Of a stretch of 64,000 nt of DNA, positions 35,957 through 44,053 are shown piece after piece. The stretch is from Corynebacterium diphtheriae (GTDB taxonomy: Bacteria > Actinomycetota > Actinomycetes > Mycobacteriales > Mycobacteriaceae), in contig NZ_LN831026.1 of assembly GCF_001457455.1 (NCBI RefSeq), forward strand, positions 2,294,001-2,358,000, written 5' to 3'. The notes under the pieces were generated by a model. The model made no database searches and was not told where the DNA came from. It saw nothing but the letters and a program-made list of their open reading frames with translations. How positions within the stretch are numbered: position 1 is the stretch's first letter; every line of letters begins with the position of its first letter. The position numbers were made by a program, and so were the translations under genes.

Positions 35957-37528
35957 TCAATGCAGCATTGTGTTCAACAATGGCACGCCAGGTGCTCCCG
36001 CATTCAACCACGAGCGCACAGCGGCGGTCGCACGGCAATCGTCACCGTTGTAGCTCAGCAGCGTCGCGCGCACATTCGCACTCGTCTCCGCATCAACATG
36101 GGTATCCAGCCCAACTGCTTCGCGGTAGAGGTTCACGCTCGCCTCGCCGTCCACGTCGTTCGCCTCCCAACTAAACCCCGCCGCGGGGGCCACGATCTTC
36201 AGCCCTAGCCCTTCAGGGCCCACAAGATTATTCTTGACGGCCACGAACACGTCGTGCCATTGCCCCGATTGGATAAAGGCGAGCACCTCGGCCTCGCTGG
36301 GCACTCCTTCAACTTTGCCGTGGAACCGGCGCGCACTGAAGCGCAGCCAGTGGTTTTCGCCGTGCGCGGAGTAGCAAAACGCCCCGAAGGTCTGTCCGGC
36401 CTGCTCGGCCGCGTATCGACGCCCCATCAACCACGCCCAGAATCGCGCGAAGTTTTCTCCTTCCGCCTGCCCACCAAGAGGCTCCCAGGTCACAAACGGA
36501 TGGTATGTATCGCCGTCGTAGGCACCCCACAGATAGGCACCATGGTCGAGGTAGGCCTCAACGTCGATGTCGATCTCTACGTCAAAGCGCTCGTGGTCTA
36601 CGTGTTCAGTCACAGCAAGAACAGGGATGTGGGCGCGCCATGCCGCCGCAAGCTCGGAAGGGCGCCCGAGGCGGGCGTCGATAAGCCCTTGGACCGTGTC
36701 GATCCCCCGCTCACGGAACGGATTAGCGCGATCACCGCTTAAAAACAGGCTCAGGTCATCGCGCTCCCGCAACTGCTCACCGCACAAGTCAATAAACCGG
36801 CAGCTAGCACACTCCTTTACCCGGCGCGGCACATCTGGAATCCTAGCGCGCAACGCATTAGTGAGCCCCTGCTGAAAATAATCAGTATTGAGCACAAACA
36901 CCTGCTCACGGCTTTGCCCAATAATAAGAGCCCGCCGGCACCCCACCCCGAGGCTATCGAGCGCCTGGGCAGCAAGGCCCAGCGTGAACGAGTCAATGGA
37001 ATGATGCTTGAGTTTGGTGGCCACCTTATATGCCTGCCCCAGCCCTAGGCGGGCCGTGGCAATCATCCGAACTGTTTTGGCTTGGTCGGCGGCATTTCGA
37101 GCTGGGCGCGCGACGCGATGGTTAGACACGAGCAGGGGCAGGTAGCAGCCGTCAGGGCGTCGGATAAGGGCGTCGAGTTCTGTGTGCCACGCAATCCCCT
37201 CGCTTTCACCGATGAGAACTGCGCCGGTAATAATGTTGGCTTGATCGGCGATAGCTTCCAGCGTCTGCAGATACGTCTGCCACACATCCTCGTGGTTTAC
37301 ACGGGCTGGGTAATCGGGGCGAAGGTCGAGGCGCAGGAAGTGCTGGGGGTCCCCGATTTGTGGCTTGGTGGGCAACAGATCGAAGACGGCTCGGCGGGCG
37401 TCGAGGAGGCGTTCGCGCCTGAGCTGGGAGTTTTCAGTTGCCGATACGTTTGGGAAGCGCCTCCGCTGCACTTGGCGGTAGCGGCAACCGACTAGGTCGG
37501 AAGGTTGCAAGTGCGTATCAGTTTCCAC
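35957..37528 (-). CDS. TM0106-family RecB-like nuclease with C-terminal RNase H-type domain
   Basis: A 523-residue soluble protein. The first half is RecB-nuclease-like (EGIAWHTELDALIR, TVRMIATARLGLGQAYK, TKLKHHSIDS) and ends in a cysteine cluster, CASCRFIDLCGEQL, like the Fe-S cysteines of Cas4/AddB nucleases. The second half resembles a DnaQ/RNase H 3'-5' exonuclease (FDVEIDIDVEAY and YNGDDCRATAAVRSWL). The family is described, but its biological role is not. GGAG lies 5 nt before the GTG start. Confidence 0.8.
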   Translation of the reverse strand: METDTHLQPSDLVGCRYRQVQRRRFPNVSATENSQLRRERLLDARRAVFDLLPTKPQIGDPQHFLRLDLRPDYPARVNHEDVWQTYLQTLEAIADQANIITGAVLIGESEGIAWHTELDALIRRPDGCYLPLLVSNHRVARPARNAADQAKTVRMIATARLGLGQAYKVATKLKHHSIDSFTLGLAAQALDSLGVGCRRALIIGQSREQVFVLNTDYFQQGLTNALRARIPDVPRRVKECASCRFIDLCGEQLRERDDLSLFLSGDRANPFRERGIDTVQGLIDARLGRPSELAAAWRAHIPVLAVTEHVDHERFDVEIDIDVEAYLDHGAYLWGAYDGDTYHPFVTWEPLGGQAEGENFARFWAWLMGRRYAAEQAGQTFGAFCYSAHGENHWLRFSARRFHGKVEGVPSEAEVLAFIQSGQWHDVFVAVKNNLVGPEGLGLKIVAPAAGFSWEANDVDGEASVNLYREAVGLDTHVDAETSANVRATLLSYNGDDCRATAAVRSWLNAGAPGVPLLNTMLH

Positions 37529-37640
37529 AAGTTCTCCAGCTTATTGCACGAACGCGGGTAGTGTGGAATTGAACTGGGCACTGGTTTATGGTTTGTGCCC
37601 CTCAATAAAAATGGCTCACGTATTCGATAAGGATGAAATA

Positions 37641-38273
37641 ATGGGACTATTCGAATCCTTCCGTAAGGCTCGCGCGAAAACTAAAGCAGAAATCAAGGCA
37701 GCTAAGGTCAAGGCCCGCCAAGAAGTTAAAGACGCCACGAAGTTGGAAATAAAAAGAAATAAACTTCTTGCACAACAAGAAAAAGCTCTCTTGAAAGAGG
37801 AACGCAAGGGCCTCAAGGCGAAGCGTAAGCACGAAGAAAAGCTCGCCAAAACCACTTTGGAACAACTCAAGGCTGGCAAATTTAATAAAGATAATGTCTT
37901 GCGTTACGCCGGCGCTGCACGCACCTTAGCCCCTATTGTGTTGCCGCTCATTTATCGCGGAATTACCTTGGCTAAAGAGCAGGCAAATACCAAGCGCGCG
38001 TTGCGTCTTGGTATCGATCCTTCCGATCTTGCGCGCTTTGCCGGCCATGGCGCTGAGCTCAAGGCTCGCATTGAGGGAATCCGCGGTTCGGTGAAGGTAT
38101 CGTCGCTGCCTAAGGGATTTGTAGCTGATGTGGAGCAGCGTCTCGACGACCTCACTTTCGCAGTGGATAACGCCGAATACATGACCCCCGAACTGCGACA
38201 GCGCAGCCACCGCAGCATTGCTAATGATCTAGACCAATTAGCACGCCAAATCCAAGATAAAATCGGCGAATAG
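37641..38273 (+). CDS. DUF6474 family protein
   Basis: A 210-residue protein with a very basic, helical, probably coiled-coil N-terminus (residues 1-95, rich in Lys, Ala and Glu) and a globular C-terminus. A moderately hydrophobic stretch, LAPIVLPLIYRGITLA, may touch the membrane. It is conserved in corynebacteria and mycobacteria and has no known function. ATG 37641 has AAGG 8 nt upstream; the frame is open 26 codons further back without a better start. lsr2 follows on the same strand. Confidence 0.75.
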   Translation: MGLFESFRKARAKTKAEIKAAKVKARQEVKDATKLEIKRNKLLAQQEKALLKEERKGLKAKRKHEEKLAKTTLEQLKAGKFNKDNVLRYAGAARTLAPIVLPLIYRGITLAKEQANTKRALRLGIDPSDLARFAGHGAELKARIEGIRGSVKVSSLPKGFVADVEQRLDDLTFAVDNAEYMTPELRQRSHRSIANDLDQLARQIQDKIGE

Positions 38274-38394
38274 TGTGGCTAATAACTTTTCACACCCAAC
38301 TAAATAAAATTCTGTCTTTTTTATTTTGGGGAATACCAAATCGTTCTATCATGTTATAGAAACCAATTATTTCTTTTGAAAAGGACTCTTCCCC

Positions 38395-38712
38395 ATGGCA
38401 CGTCGTGAAATCACTCAGTACTTTGACGATATTGACAACACCCCACTGACCGAAGATCAGGTTCATGTTGTGCGATTTGGCGTCAACGGCATTAATTATG
38501 TGTTGGATCTTTCCGCCGATAATGCCCAAAAATTTGAGGACGCTTTAGCGCCCTTCATAGAAAAAGCGCACCGAGCTAAGGTCGACGAGTCGACACATTA
38601 CGATCCCAAGACGGTTCGTGCGTGGGCCCAAAAACATGACTATCAAGTGGCTGATCGTGGAAAGATCCCGTCGAATGTGATCGAGGCGTACCTTAAGTCC
38701 ACCAAGCGCTAA
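38395..38712 (+). CDS. lsr2: Lsr2-type nucleoid-associated xenogeneic silencer
   Basis: Lsr2 proteins bind A/T-rich minor grooves, bridge DNA and silence foreign genes, like H-NS. The N-terminal dimerisation domain (EITQYFDDIDNTPLTED, VRFGVNGINYVLDLS) and the C-terminal domain VRAWAQKHDYQVADRGKIP are present. The minor-groove loop reads RGK (88-90) rather than RGR, and the linker lacks the Arg/Gly-rich tract of M. tuberculosis Lsr2. AAAGGA precedes the ATG. A bidirectional terminator separates it from hrrA. Confidence 0.9.
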   Translation: MARREITQYFDDIDNTPLTEDQVHVVRFGVNGINYVLDLSADNAQKFEDALAPFIEKAHRAKVDESTHYDPKTVRAWAQKHDYQVADRGKIPSNVIEAYLKSTKR

Positions 38713-38763
38713 AAAATATCACCGCCGCGGAGCACAACCGGCTCTGCTGCGGTGATTTTTTAT
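38711..38763. terminator. Bidirectional terminator between lsr2 and hrrA
   Basis: AAAAAATATCACCGC and GCGGTGATTTTTTAT flank an inner GCGGAGC/GCTCTGC stem. A-runs and T-runs on both sides suit termination from both directions. Confidence 0.85.
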
Positions 38764-38769
38764 GCTTCG

Positions 38770-39408
38770 TTACAGCACACCTTGTTCTCGTGCGATAGCC
38801 ACAGCCGAGGTGCGGGAGCGCACGCCCAGCTTGTCATAGATATGCACGAGGTGGCTTTTTACCGTTGCCTCAGACAACAGCAGCCTGCGCCCAATATCGC
38901 GGTTGGAAGAGCCACCAGCAACCAACTTGAGCACTTCCAGTTCGCGTGGGGTGAGCGAATTTCGTGGGGCACGTACTCGCGACATCAAGCGGTTAGCCAC
39001 GGTAGGTGATAGTGCGGTGTCGCCTTCTGCCGCCGAACGCACTGCTGCCAGCAGTTCCTCTGGGGGTGCGTCTTTGAGCATGTAGCCAAGGGCTCCGGCT
39101 TCAATGGCACCGAGGATGTCCGCGTCGGTGTCATAGTTGGTCACCACGAGTACCTCTGGTGGGTTGTCCATCCGGCGTCGGATGGCGGCTGTTGCGTCGG
39201 CACCGCTGGTGAGCTTTGTCCCCTGCACGCCTGGGCCGAAGCGCAGATCCATGAGGATCACGTCGATACCGCCTGCTTGTGCTGCTGCGATGGCTGCTTC
39301 AGCGGTGGCTACTTCACCGATTACTTCAATGTCCTCGGCGCTTTCGAGCACGGCTCGAAGACCTAATCGGACAATTTCGTGATCGTCAGCGAGCAAAACT
39401 CGGATCAT
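38770..39408 (-). CDS. hrrA: Response regulator HrrA (NarL/LuxR family)
   Basis: The receiver domain has D8/D9 and the phosphorylation site D54 (ILMDLRFG), and the LuxR-type helix-turn-helix is LTPRELEVLKLVAGGSSNRDIG. The sequence closely matches HrrA of corynebacteria as I remember it. In C. diphtheriae and C. glutamicum HrrA activates haem oxygenase (hmuO) and represses haem synthesis when haem is present. Its kinase gene lies 81 bp upstream on the same strand. GGAG lies close to the ATG. Confidence 0.9.
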   Translation of the reverse strand: MIRVLLADDHEIVRLGLRAVLESAEDIEVIGEVATAEAAIAAAQAGGIDVILMDLRFGPGVQGTKLTSGADATAAIRRRMDNPPEVLVVTNYDTDADILGAIEAGALGYMLKDAPPEELLAAVRSAAEGDTALSPTVANRLMSRVRAPRNSLTPRELEVLKLVAGGSSNRDIGRRLLLSEATVKSHLVHIYDKLGVRSRTSAVAIAREQGVL

Positions 39409-39489
39409 GCGTTCTCCACGCCCTTTCTTTTATGCGCTTGCGCGTGCAGGTACCTTCTCACTAACCTAGCCCAGCTGTACAACTAATTG

Positions 39490-40770
39490 CTAACACTGAT
39501 CCTGATCTTTTGAATGAATTTCCTCGATGTCTACTGGCAACGCCACCGACACCGCGGTTCCTTGACCAGGTTCCGACTCCACAATCAGCTCCCCGCCTAG
39601 TTCCGCAGCGCGTTGTTGCATGGCGCTAATGCCCACGTGCCCCAACCCCGCGGGGCGTTGCGCTACTTGCTCGGGGTCGAAGCCATGGCCGTTGTCCACT
39701 ACGTCGAGACGCACTTCTTCTTCCCCGTAACTTAGGGTGAGGTGGCAATGCGTGGCACCCGAATGCTTTGCGACATTGCCCAGCGCACCTTGAGCGATAC
39801 GCACCAAGGCTGCTTCAACGCGCATGGGCAGTTGGCGTTCCTCGCCGTCGACCTCAATGCTAATCTCGGGGCCCACCACGTGCTCTGCGATCCGGTTCAA
39901 TGCCCCTTCGAGCGAGGTTTTGCTCAACGCTGCTGGTTGCAAGGCTGCGATCATGGCACGAGCTTCGCTTAAGTTTTCCGCGGCGGTCGAGCGTGCAAGC
40001 TCCATGCGATGCAAGGGTGCTTGTTGCTCAGCTTCCGGCATTCCTGACTTTTTAATGTCTTGCTCGGCAACGCGCAGCAACATTTGGATACTGGAAAGCC
40101 CCTGGGCGAGCGTGTCGTGAATCTCGTGGGCGATGCGCTGGCGCTCTGCGGCGATACCCGCGGCGCGTTCCGTTTCTGCCAACTGATTCCGCGTGGCTAG
40201 GAGTTCGTCGATAAGCTCCTCGCGCTCACGCGCACCCTTCCAGATCGCCTCGAACGCGAAATGAATAGCGATAACTACCAGCGCCGACACCACCGGCCCC
40301 ATCACCGCACCAATGGTGAGCTGCGCTAATTGGCTGGTAATCGCGATCGCCGTCGCTCCGACCACCAAAATAATGCCGCGAATATCTGGCAGCACCCTCA
40401 GATAGAGGAAAAACAGTGGGAAGACCATGTAGATACTCACTGGAATGATGGGCAGCATAAAGACCCACAGCACGGTGAGAATTACCAACAGCATGGCTTT
40501 GGTCCACATGGCGCGGCGGTGACTGACAGCGGCCGCGGCGTAGAAGAGGGCAAAAAGCGCGCTCAGGATGACCGCGACGATAGCGCTACGACGATCCAAG
40601 CTGACCACGCCCGCGAGCGATACTAGCAGCAACACGCTGGTGAGCACGTTCATGGAGCGGTAGTACAGCGCGGCCCCAGGGCGTCCAGAGTGGTGGGAAA
40701 CGTCGAGCTGCCCCGTGTCGGTGAGGTGTGATGTGCCTGAGGGCTTCTCAGGATCTAGGCTTGACTGCAT
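39490..40770 (-). CDS. hrrS: Haem-responsive sensor histidine kinase HrrS
   Basis: About five to six membrane helices in the N-terminal 180 residues are followed by a HisKA_3 domain (RIAHEIHDTLAQGLSSIQ, with the phosphorylated histidine) and a HATPase with the segment DNGHGFD. Partner and order identify HrrS of the HrrSA system. The frame is open to 41013, but that would lie over the lipoprotein gene. I chose ATG 40770 (426 residues) because TAATGT lies 7 nt upstream. Its start codon then shares CATG with the divergent lipoprotein gene. A later start (MNVLTSV) is possible. Confidence 0.85.
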   Translation of the reverse strand: MQSSLDPEKPSGTSHLTDTGQLDVSHHSGRPGAALYYRSMNVLTSVLLLVSLAGVVSLDRRSAIVAVILSALFALFYAAAAVSHRRAMWTKAMLLVILTVLWVFMLPIIPVSIYMVFPLFFLYLRVLPDIRGIILVVGATAIAITSQLAQLTIGAVMGPVVSALVVIAIHFAFEAIWKGAREREELIDELLATRNQLAETERAAGIAAERQRIAHEIHDTLAQGLSSIQMLLRVAEQDIKKSGMPEAEQQAPLHRMELARSTAAENLSEARAMIAALQPAALSKTSLEGALNRIAEHVVGPEISIEVDGEERQLPMRVEAALVRIAQGALGNVAKHSGATHCHLTLSYGEEEVRLDVVDNGHGFDPEQVAQRPAGLGHVGISAMQQRAAELGGELIVESEPGQGTAVSVALPVDIEEIHSKDQDQC

Positions 40771-40783
40771 GAAACGTACATTA
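40756..40783. promoter_or_regulatory. Interlocked leaderless promoters of hrrS and the lipoprotein gene
   Basis: Plus strand: TAGGCT (40756-40761), 7 nt, ATG 40769. Minus strand: TAATGT (40783-40778), 7 nt, ATG 40770. The two ATGs overlap in CATG, so each -10 box lies in the first codons of the opposite gene. Confidence 0.5.
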
Positions 40784-41338
40784 CTGCCTGCTGCGGCGTT
40801 GGGCGTGTCAGTGCTGCTATCTGCTTGTTCTTCCCAGAACGCCCCTAGCTCCAACGAAGCTTCCGCCACCCCTGCCCCCGCCGATCCCGCGGTGGTGCAC
40901 GATTCCGCTTTGCCTTTCGACGCCCTCCCCATGCCACCCCAGGGCCGCGATGGGTTCGAGGAGTGCCCGTATCTTGATTCCCAGTGGGTTGCCGACACCA
41001 ATGGCCAGCGCATGACGGGTCAAGGCGTGGATACGCGTTTTGATACCCCCGCGTGCGTGTTCTGGTCTTATCCCGAGGCTCCGCAGGCCACGGTGATGGT
41101 GCGTCACATGACTTCTGAGGAAGAGGCTATTCGGGTGGTTGATTGGGCGGCCCCTATTGATACCACCGAGCCTGCCGAGGAGCCGGAGGGCTGGTCGGGT
41201 GGCCGTGCCGGCCATGAGGAGGGTGCGGTGTATGCCGTACAAAAGGGCCCTGTTGCTGTGGTGGTGTGGAGTAACCAGCAGCAGTCGTTGAAAGCGGAGC
41301 TGATGGCTAAGGAGGCCATTGCCCGATTGGGCCTCTAA
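40769..41338 (+). CDS. Lipoprotein, DUF2020-like
   Basis: The signal peptide starts MKRTLLPAAALGV and ends in a lipobox LSAC, so cysteine at about residue 20 is lipidated and the protein faces the outside. A Ser/Ala/Pro linker leads to a globular domain with FEECPYLDSQWV, DTPACVFWSYPEAP and a C-terminal helix. The pattern resembles the corynebacterial DUF2020 family, of unknown function. The frame opens 18 codons earlier, but the signal peptide begins at 40769. It is divergent from hrrS with shared start codons. A link to haem sensing is not shown. Confidence 0.8.
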   Translation: MKRTLLPAAALGVSVLLSACSSQNAPSSNEASATPAPADPAVVHDSALPFDALPMPPQGRDGFEECPYLDSQWVADTNGQRMTGQGVDTRFDTPACVFWSYPEAPQATVMVRHMTSEEEAIRVVDWAAPIDTTEPAEEPEGWSGGRAGHEEGAVYAVQKGPVAVVVWSNQQQSLKAELMAKEAIARLGL

Positions 41339-41470
41339 CCCCCCAATCGGACAAAACGGACTCTTGTTTATGTGAGATTCCACATCTTTGAACAACGCGA
41401 CCTGCGGTTTTACATATTGACAATAATATTCAATCTTGTGAAGCAGCATATTTTCTGTAACGATTCAGAT

Positions 41471-42880
41471 ATGTTCAGTGTGTTCGATCTCAAGAAAATC
41501 CCCAACAAAGGAATACCACTCGAGCAACAACGCAAGATGTGGCTGGGACAGTTCCTCAAGGCGTTCTTCGTCGTGTTCTTCGTGTACATGTCGATGTACT
41601 TCATCAGGAACAACTTCAAAGCCGCACAGCCGATGCTCAAAGAAGACTTCGGCCTCACCACCCTCCAACTGGGCTACATCGGCCTCGCCTTCTCCATCAC
41701 CTACGGCATCGGCAAAACCTTGGTCGGCTACTTCGTAGACGGCCACAACTCCAAGCGCATCATCTCCACTCTGCTGATCTGCGCCTCCACCATGGTTCTC
41801 CTCATGGGCCTGCTCCTGAGCTACTTCGGCTCAGTCATCGGCATCTTCATCGTCTTGTGGGGCCTTAACGGTCTATTCCAATCCGCCGGTGGCCCCGCCT
41901 CCTATTCGACGATTTCTCGCTGGGCGCCCCGAACCAAACGCGGCAAATACCTAGGCCTATGGAACGCCTCTCACAACGTCGGTGGCGCACTCGCCGGTGG
42001 CCTTGCTCTCTGGGGCGCTAACGTATTCTTCGGCGGCAACGTCGTCGGCATGTTCATCTTCCCAGCACTGATCGGCCTCACCATCGGTATCATCGGCCTC
42101 TTCGTCGGCAAAGACGACCCCGAGGAACTGGGCTGGAACCGCAGCGAGGAAATCTTCGGCGAAGCTGTGGAAGCAGAAAACTCCCAGGCAGAAACCATGC
42201 CCCAGCGCGAAATCTTCCTTAACTACGTGCTGAAAAACCCTTGGCTGTGGACACTCTGTATCGCCAACGTCTTCGTCTACATCGTCCGCATTGGTATCGA
42301 CAACTGGGCACCGCTCTACGTCACCGAGGAACTCCACTTTGACAAGGGCGACGCCGTAAACACCATCTTCTACTTCGAGATCGGCGCACTGGTGGCCAGC
42401 CTGCTATGGGGCTACGTCTCCGACCTGCTCAAAGGCCGCCGCGCCATCGTGGCAATCGGCTGCCTGTTCATGATCTACTTCGCCGTCATGCTCTACCGCA
42501 ACGCCAGCAGCGTCACCATGGTGAACCTCTCGCTGTTCATCTTGGGCGCACTGATCTTCGGCCCCCAGCTACTCATCGGTGTCTCGCTCGTCGGCTTCGT
42601 GCCTAAGCGCGCAATCAGCGTGGCTAACGGCATGACCGGTACCTTCGGCTACCTCTTTGGCGACTCCATGGCCAAAGTCGGCCTCGCCGCCATCGCAGAC
42701 CCCGAGCAAAAAGGCCTCACCGTCTTCGGACACCTCCTCCACGGATGGGGTGCTGTCTTTACCGTCTTTTACTTCGCACTGACCATCGGCATCATATTGC
42801 TCATGATCGTCGCCGTGGGTGAAGAACGCCGCATCCGCAAGCTCCAAGCAGCAGAAGCGGTAGGCAAGGCACTCGCCTAG
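41471..42880 (+). CDS. uhpT: Hexose-phosphate:phosphate antiporter (UhpT-like MFS)
   Basis: The sequence is strikingly close to E. coli UhpT throughout: RKMW, VYMSMYFIRNNFKAAQ, LQLGYIGLAFSITYGIGKTL, GPASYSTISRWAPRTKRGKYLG, GPQLLIGVSLVGFVPKRAI. It has twelve membrane helices and 469 residues. It should exchange external hexose 6-phosphates for inorganic phosphate. The frame extends 33 codons further upstream, but homology begins near ATG 41471. TAACGA lies 7 nt before that ATG, with TTGTGA 16 nt upstream, so the mRNA may be leaderless. A strong terminator follows. Confidence 0.92.
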   Translation: MFSVFDLKKIPNKGIPLEQQRKMWLGQFLKAFFVVFFVYMSMYFIRNNFKAAQPMLKEDFGLTTLQLGYIGLAFSITYGIGKTLVGYFVDGHNSKRIISTLLICASTMVLLMGLLLSYFGSVIGIFIVLWGLNGLFQSAGGPASYSTISRWAPRTKRGKYLGLWNASHNVGGALAGGLALWGANVFFGGNVVGMFIFPALIGLTIGIIGLFVGKDDPEELGWNRSEEIFGEAVEAENSQAETMPQREIFLNYVLKNPWLWTLCIANVFVYIVRIGIDNWAPLYVTEELHFDKGDAVNTIFYFEIGALVASLLWGYVSDLLKGRRAIVAIGCLFMIYFAVMLYRNASSVTMVNLSLFILGALIFGPQLLIGVSLVGFVPKRAISVANGMTGTFGYLFGDSMAKVGLAAIADPEQKGLTVFGHLLHGWGAVFTVFYFALTIGIILLMIVAVGEERRIRKLQAAEAVGKALA

Positions 42881-42897
42881 CAGCTCACCAATAACAA

Positions 42898-42940
42898 AAC
42901 TCGCCTGCGGCAATTCCTGCCACAGGCGAGTTCTTTTTTG
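42898..42940 (+). terminator. Terminator after uhpT
   Basis: AACTCGCCTG and CAGGCGAGTT form a 10-bp stem followed by CTTTTTTG, a textbook intrinsic terminator. It ends 3 bp before the stop of the convergent small gene. Confidence 0.85.
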
Positions 42941-42942
42941 TT

Positions 42943-43095
42943 TTACACAGCCACGTCGTTATACGGCATCATCGTCGAAACCCACGGAAATATTACTTCC
43001 ATAAGCAGGAAGAACACTGCCACTAAAAGGGCAACAGCAATGAGAACCTTGACCAGCCGCGGCCCAGGGATGAGATGCCACAAAAATCCATACAT
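42943..43095 (-). CDS. 50-residue membrane protein downstream of srtF
   Basis: It reads MYGFLWHLIPGPRLVKV, then a single hydrophobic helix (residues about 16-38) and a short tail ending YNDVAV. The ATG at 43095 follows the srtF stop by 6 bp and has AGGAAGG about 10 nt upstream inside the end of srtF, so translation is coupled to srtF. Coding bias and the tight arrangement support a real gene. It may assist or anchor the sortase, but the function is unknown. Confidence 0.75.
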   Translation of the reverse strand: MYGFLWHLIPGPRLVKVLIAVALLVAVFFLLMEVIFPWVSTMMPYNDVAV

Positions 43096-43101
43096 TGTTG
43101 T

Positions 43102-43923
43102 TTAACCTTCCTCTAACGCTGCTGGTTTATTGTCCCCGTTTTTAGGAAAGTGCTCGGTGAGCATGGCGTGCACAATCATGCGTTCCGCATTGGAAAACTG
43201 CGGGTGGCAGGTCGTCATCGTCATAATGCCTTCCATCCCAGGGTCCGCCTCGATCACATCCGTCTCCGGCAGCGCGCTAATCGTCGACACATCACCTGGG
43301 GTAGTGATAAACCGGCCATTAACATGCTCATAATCGCCATGCGTTATCCGCTCAGCTTGCTCAGGAGTAAAGCACCCCATGGCTTCGTCGTAACGCTGCT
43401 GGCCAGAAGAATCCACCGGCATAACCCGATATACGCTCCACGACGTGCGCGTTTCCACCACAATCGCATCACACACATTCAAGTTGCCCAGATCATTAAA
43501 AGGCGCGCCCTTGCCCACACGGTGACCAGCAACCGCAAAGTTGCCGCGCTCACCCGGCAGCTGCGTGTCATTGTAGTGCCCGGGACCAGCCTCTAGATCC
43601 GCATCCGTTGTGCCTTCCACGATCGCGAACTGGAAATCCGAACCAAACTGCGGAATGTACATACGCGCAAACGCTTCACCTAACTCAGGGGTGAGCTTCT
43701 TACGCGGATTCACCCGCTCTTTCCACTGGTCATCCATCTTGTCGCTCACCGCAGCCTGGGCCTTGCCAGCCTCAATGTTGGTCCAATACGCCTCATAGAA
43801 AGCGAAGAGGAAAAACAGCACACCTGCTGTGAGCAGCAGCTCTCCGATCACTTGCGTGACCGTCACCCGCGGACGACACCGCGCCGTGGGGTGTTGCTCG
43901 GGAGAAACCACGGGACTACTCAT
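43102..43923 (-). CDS. srtF: Class E sortase (SrtF-type housekeeping sortase)
   Basis: Catalytic residues H134 (AVAGHR), C239 (TMTTCHPQ) and R248 (NAERM) are present. An N-terminal membrane helix (about 24-45) places the catalytic domain outside. In C. diphtheriae SrtF is the housekeeping sortase that joins LPXTG proteins and finished pili to the wall. The gene order beside uhpT and yidC2 supports that identity. AAGGA lies 4-5 nt before the ATG. A 50-residue membrane protein gene follows. Confidence 0.9.
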   Translation of the reverse strand: MSSPVVSPEQHPTARCRPRVTVTQVIGELLLTAGVLFFLFAFYEAYWTNIEAGKAQAAVSDKMDDQWKERVNPRKKLTPELGEAFARMYIPQFGSDFQFAIVEGTTDADLEAGPGHYNDTQLPGERGNFAVAGHRVGKGAPFNDLGNLNVCDAIVVETRTSWSVYRVMPVDSSGQQRYDEAMGCFTPEQAERITHGDYEHVNGRFITTPGDVSTISALPETDVIEADPGMEGIMTMTTCHPQFSNAERMIVHAMLTEHFPKNGDNKPAALEEG

Positions 43924-44053
43924 ACATTCCTTATCGTTGTTTTAGGTTGGTGTGCCCACAATCGTAGCGCAGCCCGCCGTTTCCCCTCTACAACCCGATT
44001 GCGCGTACCATTTAAGTCTGTTTGTTCGTGATACGTCCCGATCGGAGTTTCCC

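Noticed and set aside
40771..41013. Longer HrrS reading over the lipoprotein gene
   Set aside because: The extension has no membrane or kinase features and lies over a clear lipoprotein signal peptide.
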